Below are positions 1 through 8,330 of a stretch of 43,240 nt of DNA, one piece after another (the first letter of the stretch is position 1; the number at the start of each line of letters is the position of its first letter). The notes under the pieces were generated by a model. That model was not told the DNA's origin. It did not search any database and was given only the letters and a program-made list of their open reading frames with translations. A program made the translations under genes and the position numbers. Source of the stretch: Selenomonadaceae bacterium (GTDB taxonomy: Bacteria; Bacillota; Negativicutes; Selenomonadales; Selenomonadaceae); the NCBI GenBank assembly GCA_029338835.1, contig JAQYBD010000050.1, forward strand, positions 1 through 43,240. The letters run 5' to 3'.

Positions 1-1241
1 CGCTCGTTTTCAAGCAGATTGCGCGTATGGCGGGCAACCTGTTCCGGCGTGACATCCGTGCGGCGGGCTACGCCGCTCTCAATGGCTGCTTTGGCGACGG
101 CAGCTGCGACGGTCGGTGCGACGCGCGGGTCGAACGGACTCGTGATGACGTGTTCTTCATCAAGCGTCTTGGCATCGATGAGGCCGGCGATGGCTTTTGC
201 TGCAGCCATTTTCATTTCCTCGTTGATGGCTTTGGCGCGGACATCGAGAGCCCCGCGGAAGATGCCCGGGAAAGCCAGCAGGTTGTTGACCTGATTCGGA
301 TAGTCGCTACGGCCCGTGCAGACGATGCGGGCACCGGCAGCATGAGCGTCTTCCGGCATGATCTCCGGCGTCGGGTTGGCCATGCCCATGATGATCGGAT
401 CCTTCTTCATGGAGCGGACCATGTCTTTCGTGACGCAGCCAGCTACGGAGACACCGATGAAGACGTCGGCATCCTTGATGACATCTGCCAGTTTGCCGGC
501 TTGATGCTCAGGGTTCGTGATCTTGGCAATATCGTCCTTGTACGGATTCATGCCTTCCGGGCGGCCTGTGTAGATGGCGCCCTTGGAGTCGCAGAGGATG
601 ATATTGTGGCCACCCATGCTGTAGATGAGGCGCGTGATGGCCTGGCCGGCAGCACCGGCACCGTTGATGACGAATTTCGAATCCTGGAAGTTGCGCTTCG
701 TCAGTTTGAAGGCATTGATGAGTGCCGAGACAACGACGATGGCCGTACCATGCTGGTCATCGTGGAAGACCGGGATATCGAGCTTCTCGCGCAGGCGGCG
801 CTCGATGTCGAAGCACTGCGGTGCCTTGATGTCCTCAAGGTTGATGCCGCCAAACGTCGGAGCCATGAGTTCGACGGCGCGGACAATCTCATCGACGTCC
901 TGCGTATCCAGGCAGATGGGGACGGAATCGACACCGGCGAATCCCTTGAACAGGATGGCCTTGCCTTCCATGACTGGCAGGCCGGCACCGGCACCGATAT
1001 TGCCGAGACCGAGTACGGCACTGCCGTTCGTCACGACGGCGACCATATTGCCCTTGGCCGTATAATCGTAAATCGTTTCGGGATCCTTCTTGATCTCAAG
1101 GCATGGTGCAGCAACGCCTGGCGAATAGGCCAGCGTCAAATCACGTGATTTCTGGAGAGGCACTTTGCTGCGCATCTCAATCTTGCCCTGATTGTCTTTA
1201 TGTAAAGCCAATGCCTTCTCGTTGATGTTCTTCATACTCAT
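1..1241 (-). CDS. NAD(P)-dependent malic enzyme (partial, C-terminus beyond window)
   Basis: Malic enzyme converts malate to pyruvate and CO2 with reduction of NAD(P) in the cytosol. Reading the minus strand from 1241 gives a protein starting MSMKNINEKALALHKD. It contains the family segment SPGVAAPCLEI near residue 42, an FHDDQHGTA block near residue 150 (catalytic and metal-binding region) and the Rossmann-type INGAGAAG near residue 180. About 413 codons are visible and the frame is still open at base 1, so the end lies outside the window. ATG at 1241 follows AAGGA by 4 nt, and a second in-frame ATG at 1235 has a more usual 10-nt spacing, so the start could be either. The family assignment is firm; cofactor preference is not decided by sequence. 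Confidence 0.95.
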   Translation of the reverse strand, partial: MSMKNINEKALALHKDNQGKIEMRSKVPLQKSRDLTLAYSPGVAAPCLEIKKDPETIYDYTAKGNMVAVVTNGSAVLGLGNIGAGAGLPVMEGKAILFKGFAGVDSVPICLDTQDVDEIVRAVELMAPTFGGINLEDIKAPQCFDIERRLREKLDIPVFHDDQHGTAIVVVSALINAFKLTKRNFQDSKFVINGAGAAGQAITRLIYSMGGHNIILCDSKGAIYTGRPEGMNPYKDDIAKITNPEHQAGKLADVIKDADVFIGVSVAGCVTKDMVRSMKKDPIIMGMANPTPEIMPEDAHAAGARIVCTGRSDYPNQVNNLLAFPGIFRGALDVRAKAINEEMKMAAAKAIAGLIDAKTLDEEHVITSPFDPRVAPTVAAAVAKAAIESGVARRTDVTPEQVARHTRNLLENE

Positions 1242-1461
1242 ACATTCCTTTCCCTGTGTTCGACCTATCGACTGCCATCGATATCCTTAGTCTAACGATT
1301 ATACGTATGGATTACTGTGACTGATGTTACACTTCAAGTATTATTCTTGGTTATGACTTAATAATCTGTAAAATCGTGTTGAATACTATTATATAGTTTT
1401 ATATAGAAAATACAAATATCCATTATTAATTGCCCCCATAACCGGCAGTTATATGCACAAA
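1242..1461. other. AT-rich intergenic region upstream of malic enzyme
   Basis: This gap lies between the malic enzyme start and the terminator of the LCP gene. A minus-strand TATAAT at 1298-1303 could be the -10 of the malic enzyme promoter, but no good -35 sits 16-18 nt upstream. No ORF or convincing RNA is seen. Confidence 0.4.
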
Positions 1462-1498
1462 GAAAAAGAGAAGCAGACAGGATATATGTCTGCTTCTC
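1462..1498 (-). terminator. Rho-independent terminator of the LCP gene
   Basis: A perfect 12-bp stem (arms 1468-1479 and 1487-1498, core GAGAAGCAGACA) with a 7-nt loop is followed on the minus strand by a T-rich run. It lies 30 nt after the LCP stop codon. Confidence 0.93.
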
Positions 1499-1527
1499 GT
1501 GATGTTTTCATGGATTCCTGGGAAAGA

Positions 1528-2784
1528 TCATTGTGTCTTGCCCGTGTTGCTGCTATTTTTTGTCGGGGCAGCTGGAGCCGCGCTCTGGCTGACACTGCTG
1601 GACGGGGATTTGCTTTCCTGTGCTTGAGAGGCATTGTGGCTTTCCGTTGAAGAAGTGCTGTGCGACTTGCCGGAGGTAGAGGCTTGGGATTTGCCTGGAC
1701 TCTGTGTATTTTTCTGCGTGCTGCTCTTGCTGCTCGGTGTTTTCGTTGCCGGCGCAGATGTGGCATTGGCAGGGATCGAAGTTTCGTATTCGTGTTCAGC
1801 GCGGTCAAGCAGGGCGCGCTCACTGGCATTGAGCTGGATGCCGAGCGTTTCGGCGAGCGTCGTGCGCAGCTTGCGCAGATCCGGGATCCAGTAGCTGACT
1901 CCATCGATGTAGAGCGGTTTGCCAGGGACCATTTCCGTCTTGAGCCCGTTCTTCTGGGCTTCTTTGAGCGTACCGGCAAATTCCAGCATCTGGCGGAAAG
2001 AAAGGTCGGTCTTGACGGAGGACATGACTTCCTTGATGACGGACGGGAGCTTCGGGATGATGGCCGGTGAAGTCACTTTGTCCATGCAGGCTTTCATGAA
2101 TTTCTGCTGACGTTTGATGCGGCCGATGTCGCCTTCCTCGTCACGATAGCGTACGTAGGTGACGGCGGTCTTGCCGTCCATATGCTGCATGCCCGGCTTG
2201 AGGTCGATGATGAGGCCGCCGTCGTCATCCCAGGGATCTTCGTAGTACATGCGCTTCTCGACCTCGATATCGATACCGCCGATGGCATCGATGATCTTCT
2301 GGAAGGCCTGGATGTTGATGACGACATAGTGATCCATATTGACACCGAGGAAATCCTCTACGGTGCGCTGTGCGAGCTTCTCGCCGCCTTCCGTGCCGCC
2401 CTTGGCACTGCCATAGGCGTAGGCAGCATTGATCTTATCCCAGCCGTGTCCCTTGATCTTGACGCGGGTGTCGCGCGGGATGGACATGAGTGCGGCCTGA
2501 TCCTTTTTGGGATCGATGGTGGCGACCATCAGGGTGTCGCTGCGCCCCACATCGTCTTCTCGTTCGTCGACGCCCATGATCATGATGGTGGATTTGTCTT
2601 TGGCGGTCAGCAGGCCGTCTTCGACAATATCATCGGCGGATTTATCGAGCAGGCTGCTGGAGGCGAACATGGCGCCGGCAACTGCTGCGCCGACAAAGGC
2701 CAGGATCAGCAGCACCCAGAGCCAAATTCGGTGCTTGCGGCGTGAACGGCGTGACTGGCGCGGCGGGATCGGATTGGTTTGCAA
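1528..2784 (-). CDS. LytR-CpsA-Psr (LCP) family cell-wall glycopolymer ligase
   Basis: LCP proteins transfer lipid-linked glycopolymers to peptidoglycan on the outer face of the membrane. The protein has a basic cytoplasmic start (RRSRRKH), one membrane segment (WLWVLLILAFVGAAVAGAMF), and an LCP domain with GRSDTLMVATID, SIPRDTRV, DHYVVINIQAF and RDEEGDIGRIKRQQ, carrying the usual Arg and Asp residues. The last ~90 residues are a low-complexity Ser/Thr/Pro/Gln tail, probably a wall-spanning linker. I chose TTG at 2784, preceded by GAAGGT at 6-nt spacing, over the upstream ATG at 2823. The promoter at 2841-2869 would start RNA only about 11 nt before that ATG, which also has no good ribosome site. 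The gene is monocistronic. Confidence 0.9.
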   Translation of the reverse strand: MQTNPIPPRQSRRSRRKHRIWLWVLLILAFVGAAVAGAMFASSSLLDKSADDIVEDGLLTAKDKSTIMIMGVDEREDDVGRSDTLMVATIDPKKDQAALMSIPRDTRVKIKGHGWDKINAAYAYGSAKGGTEGGEKLAQRTVEDFLGVNMDHYVVINIQAFQKIIDAIGGIDIEVEKRMYYEDPWDDDGGLIIDLKPGMQHMDGKTAVTYVRYRDEEGDIGRIKRQQKFMKACMDKVTSPAIIPKLPSVIKEVMSSVKTDLSFRQMLEFAGTLKEAQKNGLKTEMVPGKPLYIDGVSYWIPDLRKLRTTLAETLGIQLNASERALLDRAEHEYETSIPANATSAPATKTPSSKSSTQKNTQSPGKSQASTSGKSHSTSSTESHNASQAQESKSPSSSVSQSAAPAAPTKNSSNTGKTQ

Positions 2785-2840
2785 ATTGATACCTTCTTTT
2801 CTGATGACAGCAAAACTTCCCATTATCCGGGTATATTCTT

Positions 2841-2869
2841 ATTATAAGGAGACGCAGGCTCCCGTGCAA
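2841..2869 (-). promoter_or_regulatory. Sigma-A promoter of the LCP gene
   Basis: TTGCAC, 17 nt, then a perfect TATAAT read on the minus strand. Predicted RNA start is near 2834, giving a 50-nt leader to the TTG start at 2784. Confidence 0.8.
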
Positions 2870-2968
2870 TTACTTTATTGATATCCACACTATATCGTAA
2901 GCAACAAGACTGAAAAAAAACTGTAGGCGTGTTAGAATAACATGAGGACAAGAAAGGGAGGGATTCTC

Positions 2969-3439
2969 ATGGCAGATGAGATTGAACGGAAATTCCTGGT
3001 GAATGAGGGCTGGCAGCCGCAGCATGAGGGCGTGCGCATCGCCCAGGGGTATCTGTCATCTGTACCGGAGCGCACAGTGCGCGTGCGCATCAAGGGGGAT
3101 AAGGGATATCTTACGGTCAAGGGACGCAATGAGGGCATCCGGCGGCTGGAATTTGAGTATGAGATTCCCTGTGAGGATGCGGAGGTCTTGCTGAAGCTCT
3201 GCGAACAGCCGCTCATCGAGAAGATGCGCTATCTTGAGACGGTAGGGGGCTTTACCTGGGAGGTTGATGTCTTTGCCGGAGCGAATGCGGGCCTGCGCGT
3301 GGCGGAGATCGAGCTGCCGGCAGTGGATACGCCGTTTGAGAAGCCGGATTGGGCTGGACAGGAAGTTTCTGGGGATGCACGTTATTACAATTCAAGCCTG
3401 ATCCGTCAGCCTTATCGCCTGTGGAAAAACGAGCTTTGA
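2969..3439 (+). CDS. CYTH-domain phosphohydrolase (triphosphate tunnel metalloenzyme)
   Basis: The 156-residue protein consists of one CYTH domain, a beta-barrel that binds triphosphate substrates with divalent metal. The defining ExExK signature is present at the N-terminus as DEIERKFLV. Alternating basic and acidic strands follow (RTVRVRIKGDKGYLTVKGR, LEFEYEIP, WEVDVFAGAN, RVAEIEL). Bacterial members are mostly inorganic triphosphatases or of unknown role, and adenylate cyclase activity is rare. ATG at 2969 is preceded by AAAGGGAGG at good spacing, so the upstream ATG at 2942 is not needed. A weak promoter (CTGAAA-N17-TAGAAT, -10 at 2933-2938) lies just upstream. Confidence 0.88.
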   Translation: MADEIERKFLVNEGWQPQHEGVRIAQGYLSSVPERTVRVRIKGDKGYLTVKGRNEGIRRLEFEYEIPCEDAEVLLKLCEQPLIEKMRYLETVGGFTWEVDVFAGANAGLRVAEIELPAVDTPFEKPDWAGQEVSGDARYYNSSLIRQPYRLWKNEL

Positions 3440-3449
3440 ACTGTTTTGG

Positions 3450-3685
3450 ATATCCACAGGCAGTAGTGGGGAAAATTGCCATGAAAAGCGCAAGATATGG
3501 GCATTGACAAGTCCATTTTTCATATATATGGTGGTTATCCACGGATTTATCCACATTATCCACAGAAAAAGAGAAAAATTTTAGCCACAATATACACAGA
3601 AGCCTGTATATATTATAGTAGGATTTGAAAAATATATTTTGTAGTTGACAGGTTTATCCACAGGTGTGGATTCTTTTGTGGATAA
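3450..3685. promoter_or_regulatory. Cluster of DnaA boxes (origin-like, titration or regulatory site)
   Basis: Four perfect TTATCCACA 9-mers lie at 3547-3555, 3556-3564 and 3654-3662 (plus) and 3677-3685 (minus). Single-mismatch copies lie at 3450-3458, 3535-3543, 3581-3589 and 3590-3598. Two pairs abut head-to-tail with a 9-nt period. An AT-rich stretch (3605-3645) separates the two box groups. Neither dnaA, dnaN, recF nor rpmH is nearby, so this is not the usual oriC context. The cluster overlaps the region upstream of the MgtC-like gene. Confidence 0.75.
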
Positions 3686-3701
3686 CAAGAAGGGGAATAC
3701 T

Positions 3702-4403
3702 ATGGGGACAATGATGATATCCAATGAAGAATTGATGATGCGGCTGGTGTTATCCTGCATCCTAGGCGGCATTATCGGCTATGAACGGCAGTCACGCCGC
3801 AAGTCGGCGGGACTGCGTACGAATGTACTCGTCTGCCTCGGAGCCTGCCTCATCATGGTGATGTCGGAGGGGATTTACCAGGGCGTCGAGGGACATACGA
3901 ATGCTGATCCGGCCCGCCTGGCGGCTCAGGTCGTCAGCGGCATCGGCTTCCTGGGTGCCGGTGCCATCATGAAGGAGGGCCTGACAGTCACGGGACTGAC
4001 GACGGCGGCTTGTCTCTGGGTCGTGGCCGGTGTGGGATTGGCTGTGGGCGGCGGGTTCTATTCGGGAGCGCTCCTTACGACAGCCCTGGTATTCGTGACG
4101 CTGGGCACGCTTTCGCGGCTGGATGAATGGGTGGACCACGAGAAGAATTTTTCCTTGTCCATCCATACGATTGACCGGCCGGGGCAGATGCTTCTGATCA
4201 ACAATTGCCTGGAAGGGCTGCATCTCAGGATCCGCGGGGTCAAGATCAAATCGGATGATCTCGATGATGGGCGCTGGGGCAAGAAGGGACGCAAAGTCCT
4301 CTCCATCGACCTGGAGGTCTACAATCCGCAAGGCGTAAAAGGCGTCATCGTGGTCGATGCCGTGCGCAGCCTGGAAGGCGTGCAGGGAGTCGATCTGATC
4401 TGA
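3702..4403 (+). CDS. MgtC/SapB family membrane protein
   Basis: The 233-residue protein has an N-terminal hydrophobic domain of about four or five helices and the MgtC signature GGIIGYERQSRRKSAGLRTN at about residues 21-40, followed by a membrane stretch. A glycine-rich GIGFLGAGAIMKEG turn lies near residue 90. The C-terminal ~80 residues form a soluble ACT-like domain. Family members are linked to Mg2+ limitation and to modulation of membrane energetics rather than proven transport. ATG at 3702 follows GAAGGGGAA by about 5 nt and matches the conserved N-terminus, so the in-frame ATG at 3645 is rejected. The DnaA-box cluster lies directly upstream, which may tie its expression to DnaA. Confidence 0.87.
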   Translation: MGTMMISNEELMMRLVLSCILGGIIGYERQSRRKSAGLRTNVLVCLGACLIMVMSEGIYQGVEGHTNADPARLAAQVVSGIGFLGAGAIMKEGLTVTGLTTAACLWVVAGVGLAVGGGFYSGALLTTALVFVTLGTLSRLDEWVDHEKNFSLSIHTIDRPGQMLLINNCLEGLHLRIRGVKIKSDDLDDGRWGKKGRKVLSIDLEVYNPQGVKGVIVVDAVRSLEGVQGVDLI

Positions 4404-4414
4404 AACATCGCAAT

Positions 4415-4446
4415 AAAAAAACGTGTCCGGGCGGACACGTTTTTTT
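4415..4446. terminator. Bidirectional terminator between the MgtC-like gene and fruA
   Basis: The 8-bp stem ACGTGTCC/GGACACGT with a GGGC loop (4421-4440) is flanked by an A run on the left and a T run on the right. It serves the convergent plus and minus genes. Confidence 0.93.
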
Positions 4447-4467
4447 GCTTATATAGAGTGAGTATGA

Positions 4468-6378
4468 TTATTCTTCATCCTTCTTGAGCGGCTTCTTGAG
4501 GATGGAGAGGACAACGCAGCCGATGACAGCGCCGACGATGATGGAGACGAGGTACATCAGCGGGTTGCCGATGGTCGGTACGACGAAGATACCGCCGTGC
4601 GGAGCGCGCAGCGTGCAGTCGAAGGCCATCGTCAGAGCGCCGGTCACGGCCGAACCGATGACGCAGGACGGGATGACGCGCAGAGGGTCAGCGGCAGCGA
4701 ACGGGATGGCGCCTTCCGTGATGAAGGAGAGGCCCATGACGTAGTTCGTGATACCGGCTTTGCGCTCGCTTTCCGTGAAGCGGTTCTTGAAGAATGTCGT
4801 GCAGAGGGCAATCGCGAGCGGCGGGACCATGCCGCCGGCCATGACAGCAGCCATGACGTGGAACTCACCGGAGGCCAGGAGACCCGTACCCGTGACGTAG
4901 GCAGCCTTGTTGATCGGGCCACCCATATCGACGGCCATCATGCCAGCGACGATCATGCCCATGAAGATACGGGCCGACGGGTCCATGTTCTTCAGCGTGT
5001 CGACCATCCAGCCGTTGATGGCGGAGACCGGCGGCGCGATGATGAAGAGGCTGATGAAGCCCATGATCAGGATGCCGAAGAACGGATAGATGAGCATCGG
5101 CTTGATGCCTTCGAGGGAATCCGGCAAGCATTTCGAAGCTTTCTTGAGGAAGTTGACGATGTAGCCGCCGAGGAAACCGGCAATCAGAGCGCCGAGGAAG
5201 CCGGAACCCGTCGTGCCGGCGAGCGCACCGCCGACGAAACCGACGGCCAGGCCCGGGCGGTCGGCAATCGACATGGAGATGAAACCGGCGAGGACCGGCA
5301 GCATGAAGCCAAAGGAGGCACCGCCGATGTCTTTGAAGAATTTGGCGAGCGGCGTGTTGGAACCGAAGTTCTTCGGGTCGATGGAGTAATCATCGAACAG
5401 GAAGGCCAGGGCGATGAGGATACCGCCGCCGACGACGAACGGCAGCATATGGGAGACGCCGTTCATCAGGTGCTTGTAGATCTGGCGGCCAAGGCTCTCG
5501 CCCTGGACGTCTGCAGCGCTTTCTTCCGTGTCGCTGCCCGAAGCATGGTAGACCGGAGCATCGCCCTTGAGCGCACGGTCGAGGAGTTCATCGGCCTTGT
5601 TGATGCCGTCGGCGACTTTCGTGATGACGACTTTCTTGCCGTCGAAACGGGTCATGGCGACGTTCTTGTCGGCGGCGACAATGATGCCGTCTGCTGCGGC
5701 AATCTCGTCGTCCGTCAGGATGTTCTTGGCACCGCCGGAGCCGTTCGTCTCAACCTTGATGGAGATGCCGCGCTTCTTGGCGTGCTGCTCGAGGCTCTCG
5801 GCAGCCATGAAGGTGTGGGCGATGCCCGTCGGGCAGGCCGTGACAGCCAGGACCTGGATATGGTCGCTCTGGGGTGCTTCTTCGACGGCTTCTGCTTCTT
5901 CTGCCTTCGGTGCTTCGAATTTGCCATCTTCCTTGAGGTCGATGAGGTGCAGGAATTCTTCTTTCGTCTTGGCGGCAATCAGGGCTTCCTTGAAGTCCGG
6001 GTCCATGATCATCATGGCGAGCTGCTGCAGGATCTGGATATGGGCATCGTTGGCGGAATCCGGAGCGGCGATCATGAAGAACAGGCGGGCCGGATTGCCG
6101 TCCATGGACTCAAAATCCATGCCCTCCGGCACGGTCATGGCAGCGAGGCCGGCTTCTTTGACGCCTTTGCTCTTGGCATGCGGCGTGGCGATGCCGTCGC
6201 CGAGACCTGTCGTGCCTGATGCTTCGCGGGCGAAGACATCACTCAAGTACTGTTCCTTATCCGCGAGATTGCCGGAGGCTGCCATGAGGTCGGCAAGCTG
6301 ACGGATGGCTGACTTCTTGTCAGTCGGCTTTACGCCCAGAGCGATGCTCTCACTCTTGAGCAAGTCAGTGATACGCAT
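4468..6378 (-). CDS. fruA: Fructose-specific PTS enzyme IIABC
   Basis: This permease takes up fructose and phosphorylates it to fructose 1-phosphate. Domains in order: EIIA (about 1-150) with the phospho-His in GIATPHAKS; EIIB (about 170-270) with the phospho-Cys in VTACPTGIAHT; and the membrane EIIC (about 300-630) with GGGILIALAF and several helices. A length of 636 residues is normal for the fused form. ATG at 6378 follows AAGGAGAG. It is the last gene of fruR-fruK-fruA, 32 nt after fruK, and ends at the shared terminator at 4415-4446. Fusion order and neighbours make the fructose assignment strong. Confidence 0.96.
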   Translation of the reverse strand: MRITDLLKSESIALGVKPTDKKSAIRQLADLMAASGNLADKEQYLSDVFAREASGTTGLGDGIATPHAKSKGVKEAGLAAMTVPEGMDFESMDGNPARLFFMIAAPDSANDAHIQILQQLAMMIMDPDFKEALIAAKTKEEFLHLIDLKEDGKFEAPKAEEAEAVEEAPQSDHIQVLAVTACPTGIAHTFMAAESLEQHAKKRGISIKVETNGSGGAKNILTDDEIAAADGIIVAADKNVAMTRFDGKKVVITKVADGINKADELLDRALKGDAPVYHASGSDTEESAADVQGESLGRQIYKHLMNGVSHMLPFVVGGGILIALAFLFDDYSIDPKNFGSNTPLAKFFKDIGGASFGFMLPVLAGFISMSIADRPGLAVGFVGGALAGTTGSGFLGALIAGFLGGYIVNFLKKASKCLPDSLEGIKPMLIYPFFGILIMGFISLFIIAPPVSAINGWMVDTLKNMDPSARIFMGMIVAGMMAVDMGGPINKAAYVTGTGLLASGEFHVMAAVMAGGMVPPLAIALCTTFFKNRFTESERKAGITNYVMGLSFITEGAIPFAAADPLRVIPSCVIGSAVTGALTMAFDCTLRAPHGGIFVVPTIGNPLMYLVSIIVGAVIGCVVLSILKKPLKKDEE

Positions 6379-6410
6379 GTATTTCTCTCCTTTTTGATGA
6401 ATGGATGGGT

Positions 6411-7319
6411 TTAAGCAATGGTTTTGAGGAGTGCTTCGACTTCCGGGCGCGTGGCGAGATTCTCGCTGAAGGCGGAAGCGGAACCCGTGGCGACGCCCAT
6501 GTGGAAGGCCGTCGCGAAATCACCCTGCGATTCCATGTAGCCTGTGATGAAACCGGCTACCATGGAGTCGCCGGCACCAACGGAGTTGACGAGCTTGCCC
6601 TTCGGTGCCGGGCATTTGAAGGAACGGCCGTCTTCCGTCAGCAGGATGGCACCGTCGCCGGCCATGGAAATCAGCACGTTCTGCGCGCCTTTTTCCTGCA
6701 GCTTCTTGGCGTAAGTGATGATTTCCTCATCCGTCGTGAGCTTGACGCCGAACATATCGCCGAGTTCGTGATTGTTCGGCTTGATGAGGAACGGGTGGTA
6801 CTTGAGGACGTTGAGCAGCAGTTTCTTCTCCGCGTCGACGACGATGCGGATGCCGCGGCCCTCGAGGCGGGCCATGATCTTCTCGTAGATGTCGTCCGGC
6901 AGCGTCTTCGGGATGGAGCCGGCGAGTACGAGCGTGTCGCCTTCCTGGAGCTTATCGAGCTTGTCAAAGAGTTCTTCGCGCTTGGCTTCACTGATGTCCG
7001 GTCCCTGGCCGTTGATTTCGGTCTCGTTTTCGGCCTTGACTTTGACGTTGATGCGCGTGAAGCCTTCCGGCAGCTGCACGAAGTCGTGCTTGACATGGAA
7101 GGTGTCGAGCTGGCGCTTGATTTCTTCGCCCGTAAAGCCTGCTGTGAAGCCGAGAGCCGTACTCTCATGGCCGAGATTCCCAAGGACGATCGAGACGTTG
7201 ATGCCCTTGCCGCCGCCGAGTACCTGCTCGTAGTTCACGCGATTGATTTCGCCTGCCGTGAAGGAATCGAGCCGCACGATGTAATCGAGGGACGGATTGA
7301 ATGTAACGGTGTAGATCAT
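6411..7319 (-). CDS. fruK: 1-Phosphofructokinase
   Basis: FruK phosphorylates fructose 1-phosphate to fructose 1,6-bisphosphate, the step after FruA. The 302-residue PfkB-family protein starts MIYTVTFNPSLDY, has the sugar-binding GGGKGINVS at about residue 36, and the C-terminal PfkB signature NSVGAGDSMVAGF with the catalytic Asp. The ATG at 7319 is 3 nt after the fruR stop and uses AAGGAGAG inside the end of fruR, which implies translational coupling. Confidence 0.96.
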   Translation of the reverse strand: MIYTVTFNPSLDYIVRLDSFTAGEINRVNYEQVLGGGKGINVSIVLGNLGHESTALGFTAGFTGEEIKRQLDTFHVKHDFVQLPEGFTRINVKVKAENETEINGQGPDISEAKREELFDKLDKLQEGDTLVLAGSIPKTLPDDIYEKIMARLEGRGIRIVVDAEKKLLLNVLKYHPFLIKPNNHELGDMFGVKLTTDEEIITYAKKLQEKGAQNVLISMAGDGAILLTEDGRSFKCPAPKGKLVNSVGAGDSMVAGFITGYMESQGDFATAFHMGVATGSASAFSENLATRPEVEALLKTIA

Positions 7320-7322
7320 TTC

Positions 7323-8069
7323 TTACTCTCCTTCCAGTATCGTGGTACAGTCCAGATACTTCCTATCGATGAGATGACCGGTGATGATGGTGGCACTTGA
7401 GATGTTTGCGAATGTGATGGGCGAGATCTTGTTGAATTTTGACTGGTCAGCCAGGACATAGGCATGTTCGCAGCGGGAGAGTGCCTCGCCCTTGACGAGC
7501 CCCTCGCTGGAGTCCGGCGTGGAAAAGCCGGATTTGATGCTGATGCCGTTGGTGCCGAAGAAGCCTTTCGTGAAGTTGTAGAGTTCCAGATTGTGCAGGG
7601 CTTCCGTACCGATGACGGCTTCCGTGACCGATTTGATCTGTCCGCCCAGAATGAAGACTTTGAAGCCTTTGGCGGCAAGACGGGAGGCGTGGGGCAGTCC
7701 GTTCGTCACGTAAACGGCCTGGCGTTCTTTGAGGAAATCGACCAGATGCAGCGTGGTCGAGCCGGCATCGATGTAGACGAAATCGCGTCTCGTTACGAGA
7801 CTGGCGGCACGACGGGCGATGGCGATCTTTTCTTCGGTGCAGCGGCTGTTCTTGGTCGGCATGTCTTCTTCCATGGCACTGTAATTGTTGTCGATGGAAG
7901 TGGCACCGCCATAAACCTTGTACAAGAGGCCGCGCTTGTGGAGTACCGTGAGATCGCGGCGGATGGTAGACTCCGATGTGCTGAGGGCACGGGTCAGTTC
8001 CGGAACGGTCACGGCCCGCTTTTCTTTGAGGATGCGCAGGATCGTGGCATATCGTTCTTCCGTAAGCAT
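7323..8069 (-). CDS. fruR: DeoR-family regulator of the fructose operon
   Basis: The protein has a DeoR-type N-terminal winged helix-turn-helix (ERYATILRILKEKRAVTVPEL, then STSESTIRRDLTVLHKRG) and a C-terminal sugar-phosphate sensor domain (DAGSTTLHLVDFL, GTNGIS). As the first gene of the fruRKA operon it is most likely an autoregulated repressor relieved by fructose 1-phosphate; that effector is inferred from the family. I chose ATG at 8069 (AGAAAGG 10 nt upstream) over the in-frame GTG at 8078, which lies almost on top of the ribosome site. Its promoter carries repeated GTCAA motifs that could be its operator. Confidence 0.92.
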   Translation of the reverse strand: MLTEERYATILRILKEKRAVTVPELTRALSTSESTIRRDLTVLHKRGLLYKVYGGATSIDNNYSAMEEDMPTKNSRCTEEKIAIARRAASLVTRRDFVYIDAGSTTLHLVDFLKERQAVYVTNGLPHASRLAAKGFKVFILGGQIKSVTEAVIGTEALHNLELYNFTKGFFGTNGISIKSGFSTPDSSEGLVKGEALSRCEHAYVLADQSKFNKISPITFANISSATIITGHLIDRKYLDCTTILEGE

Positions 8070-8094
8070 GGCGTTCACACCTTTCTATGACTCA

Positions 8095-8123
8095 ATGATA
8101 TCACCAAAGTCAGTCAAAGTCAA
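8095..8123 (-). promoter_or_regulatory. fruRKA promoter with GTCAA repeats
   Basis: TTGACT, 17 nt, TATCAT on the minus strand. A second TTGACT-like copy (8112-8117 on the plus strand as AGTCAA) repeats within the spacer. A DeoR-type operator in this spot is plausible but unproven. Confidence 0.72.
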
Positions 8124-8257
8124 TCATATCCACTTATGAATACAAAAAGAACGAGCATGAATGATTGATAACGATTAAGAACCATACAGACCCGAATGCT
8201 TCATGTACACTCATGGACAGGAGAAGGACGTCGTACCGAGATTTCACCTTTTTTTCA

Positions 8258-8286
8258 TGGAGAAAGCTGGTATTTTCTTATATAAT
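8258..8286 (+). promoter_or_regulatory. Promoter of the YitT-family gene
   Basis: TGGAGA, 17 nt, then a perfect TATAAT at 8281-8286. The start codon is 45 nt downstream of the -10. Confidence 0.6.
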
Positions 8287-8330
8287 GTAAAATACAGAAG
8301 CGTAATATAAATAGGAAAAGAGGAAAATAG

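Noticed and set aside
27..1148. 373-codon open frame on the plus strand at the left edge
   Set aside because: Antisense to malic enzyme, whose minus-strand frame shows SPGVAAPC and FHDDQHGTA.
3601..3690. TTGACA at 3645-3650 as the MgtC-like gene promoter
   Set aside because: No acceptable -10 lies 15-19 nt downstream; the site falls inside the DnaA-box cluster.
4597..6219. 540-codon open frame on the plus strand opposite fruA
   Set aside because: It is the antisense shadow of a clear PTS gene; the composition (Asp, Arg, His rich) is typical of reverse reading of GC-rich coding DNA.
8165..8179. Catabolite-responsive (cre) site upstream of fruR
   Set aside because: TTGATAACGATTAAG differs at two or three fixed positions and is too weak to report as a feature.
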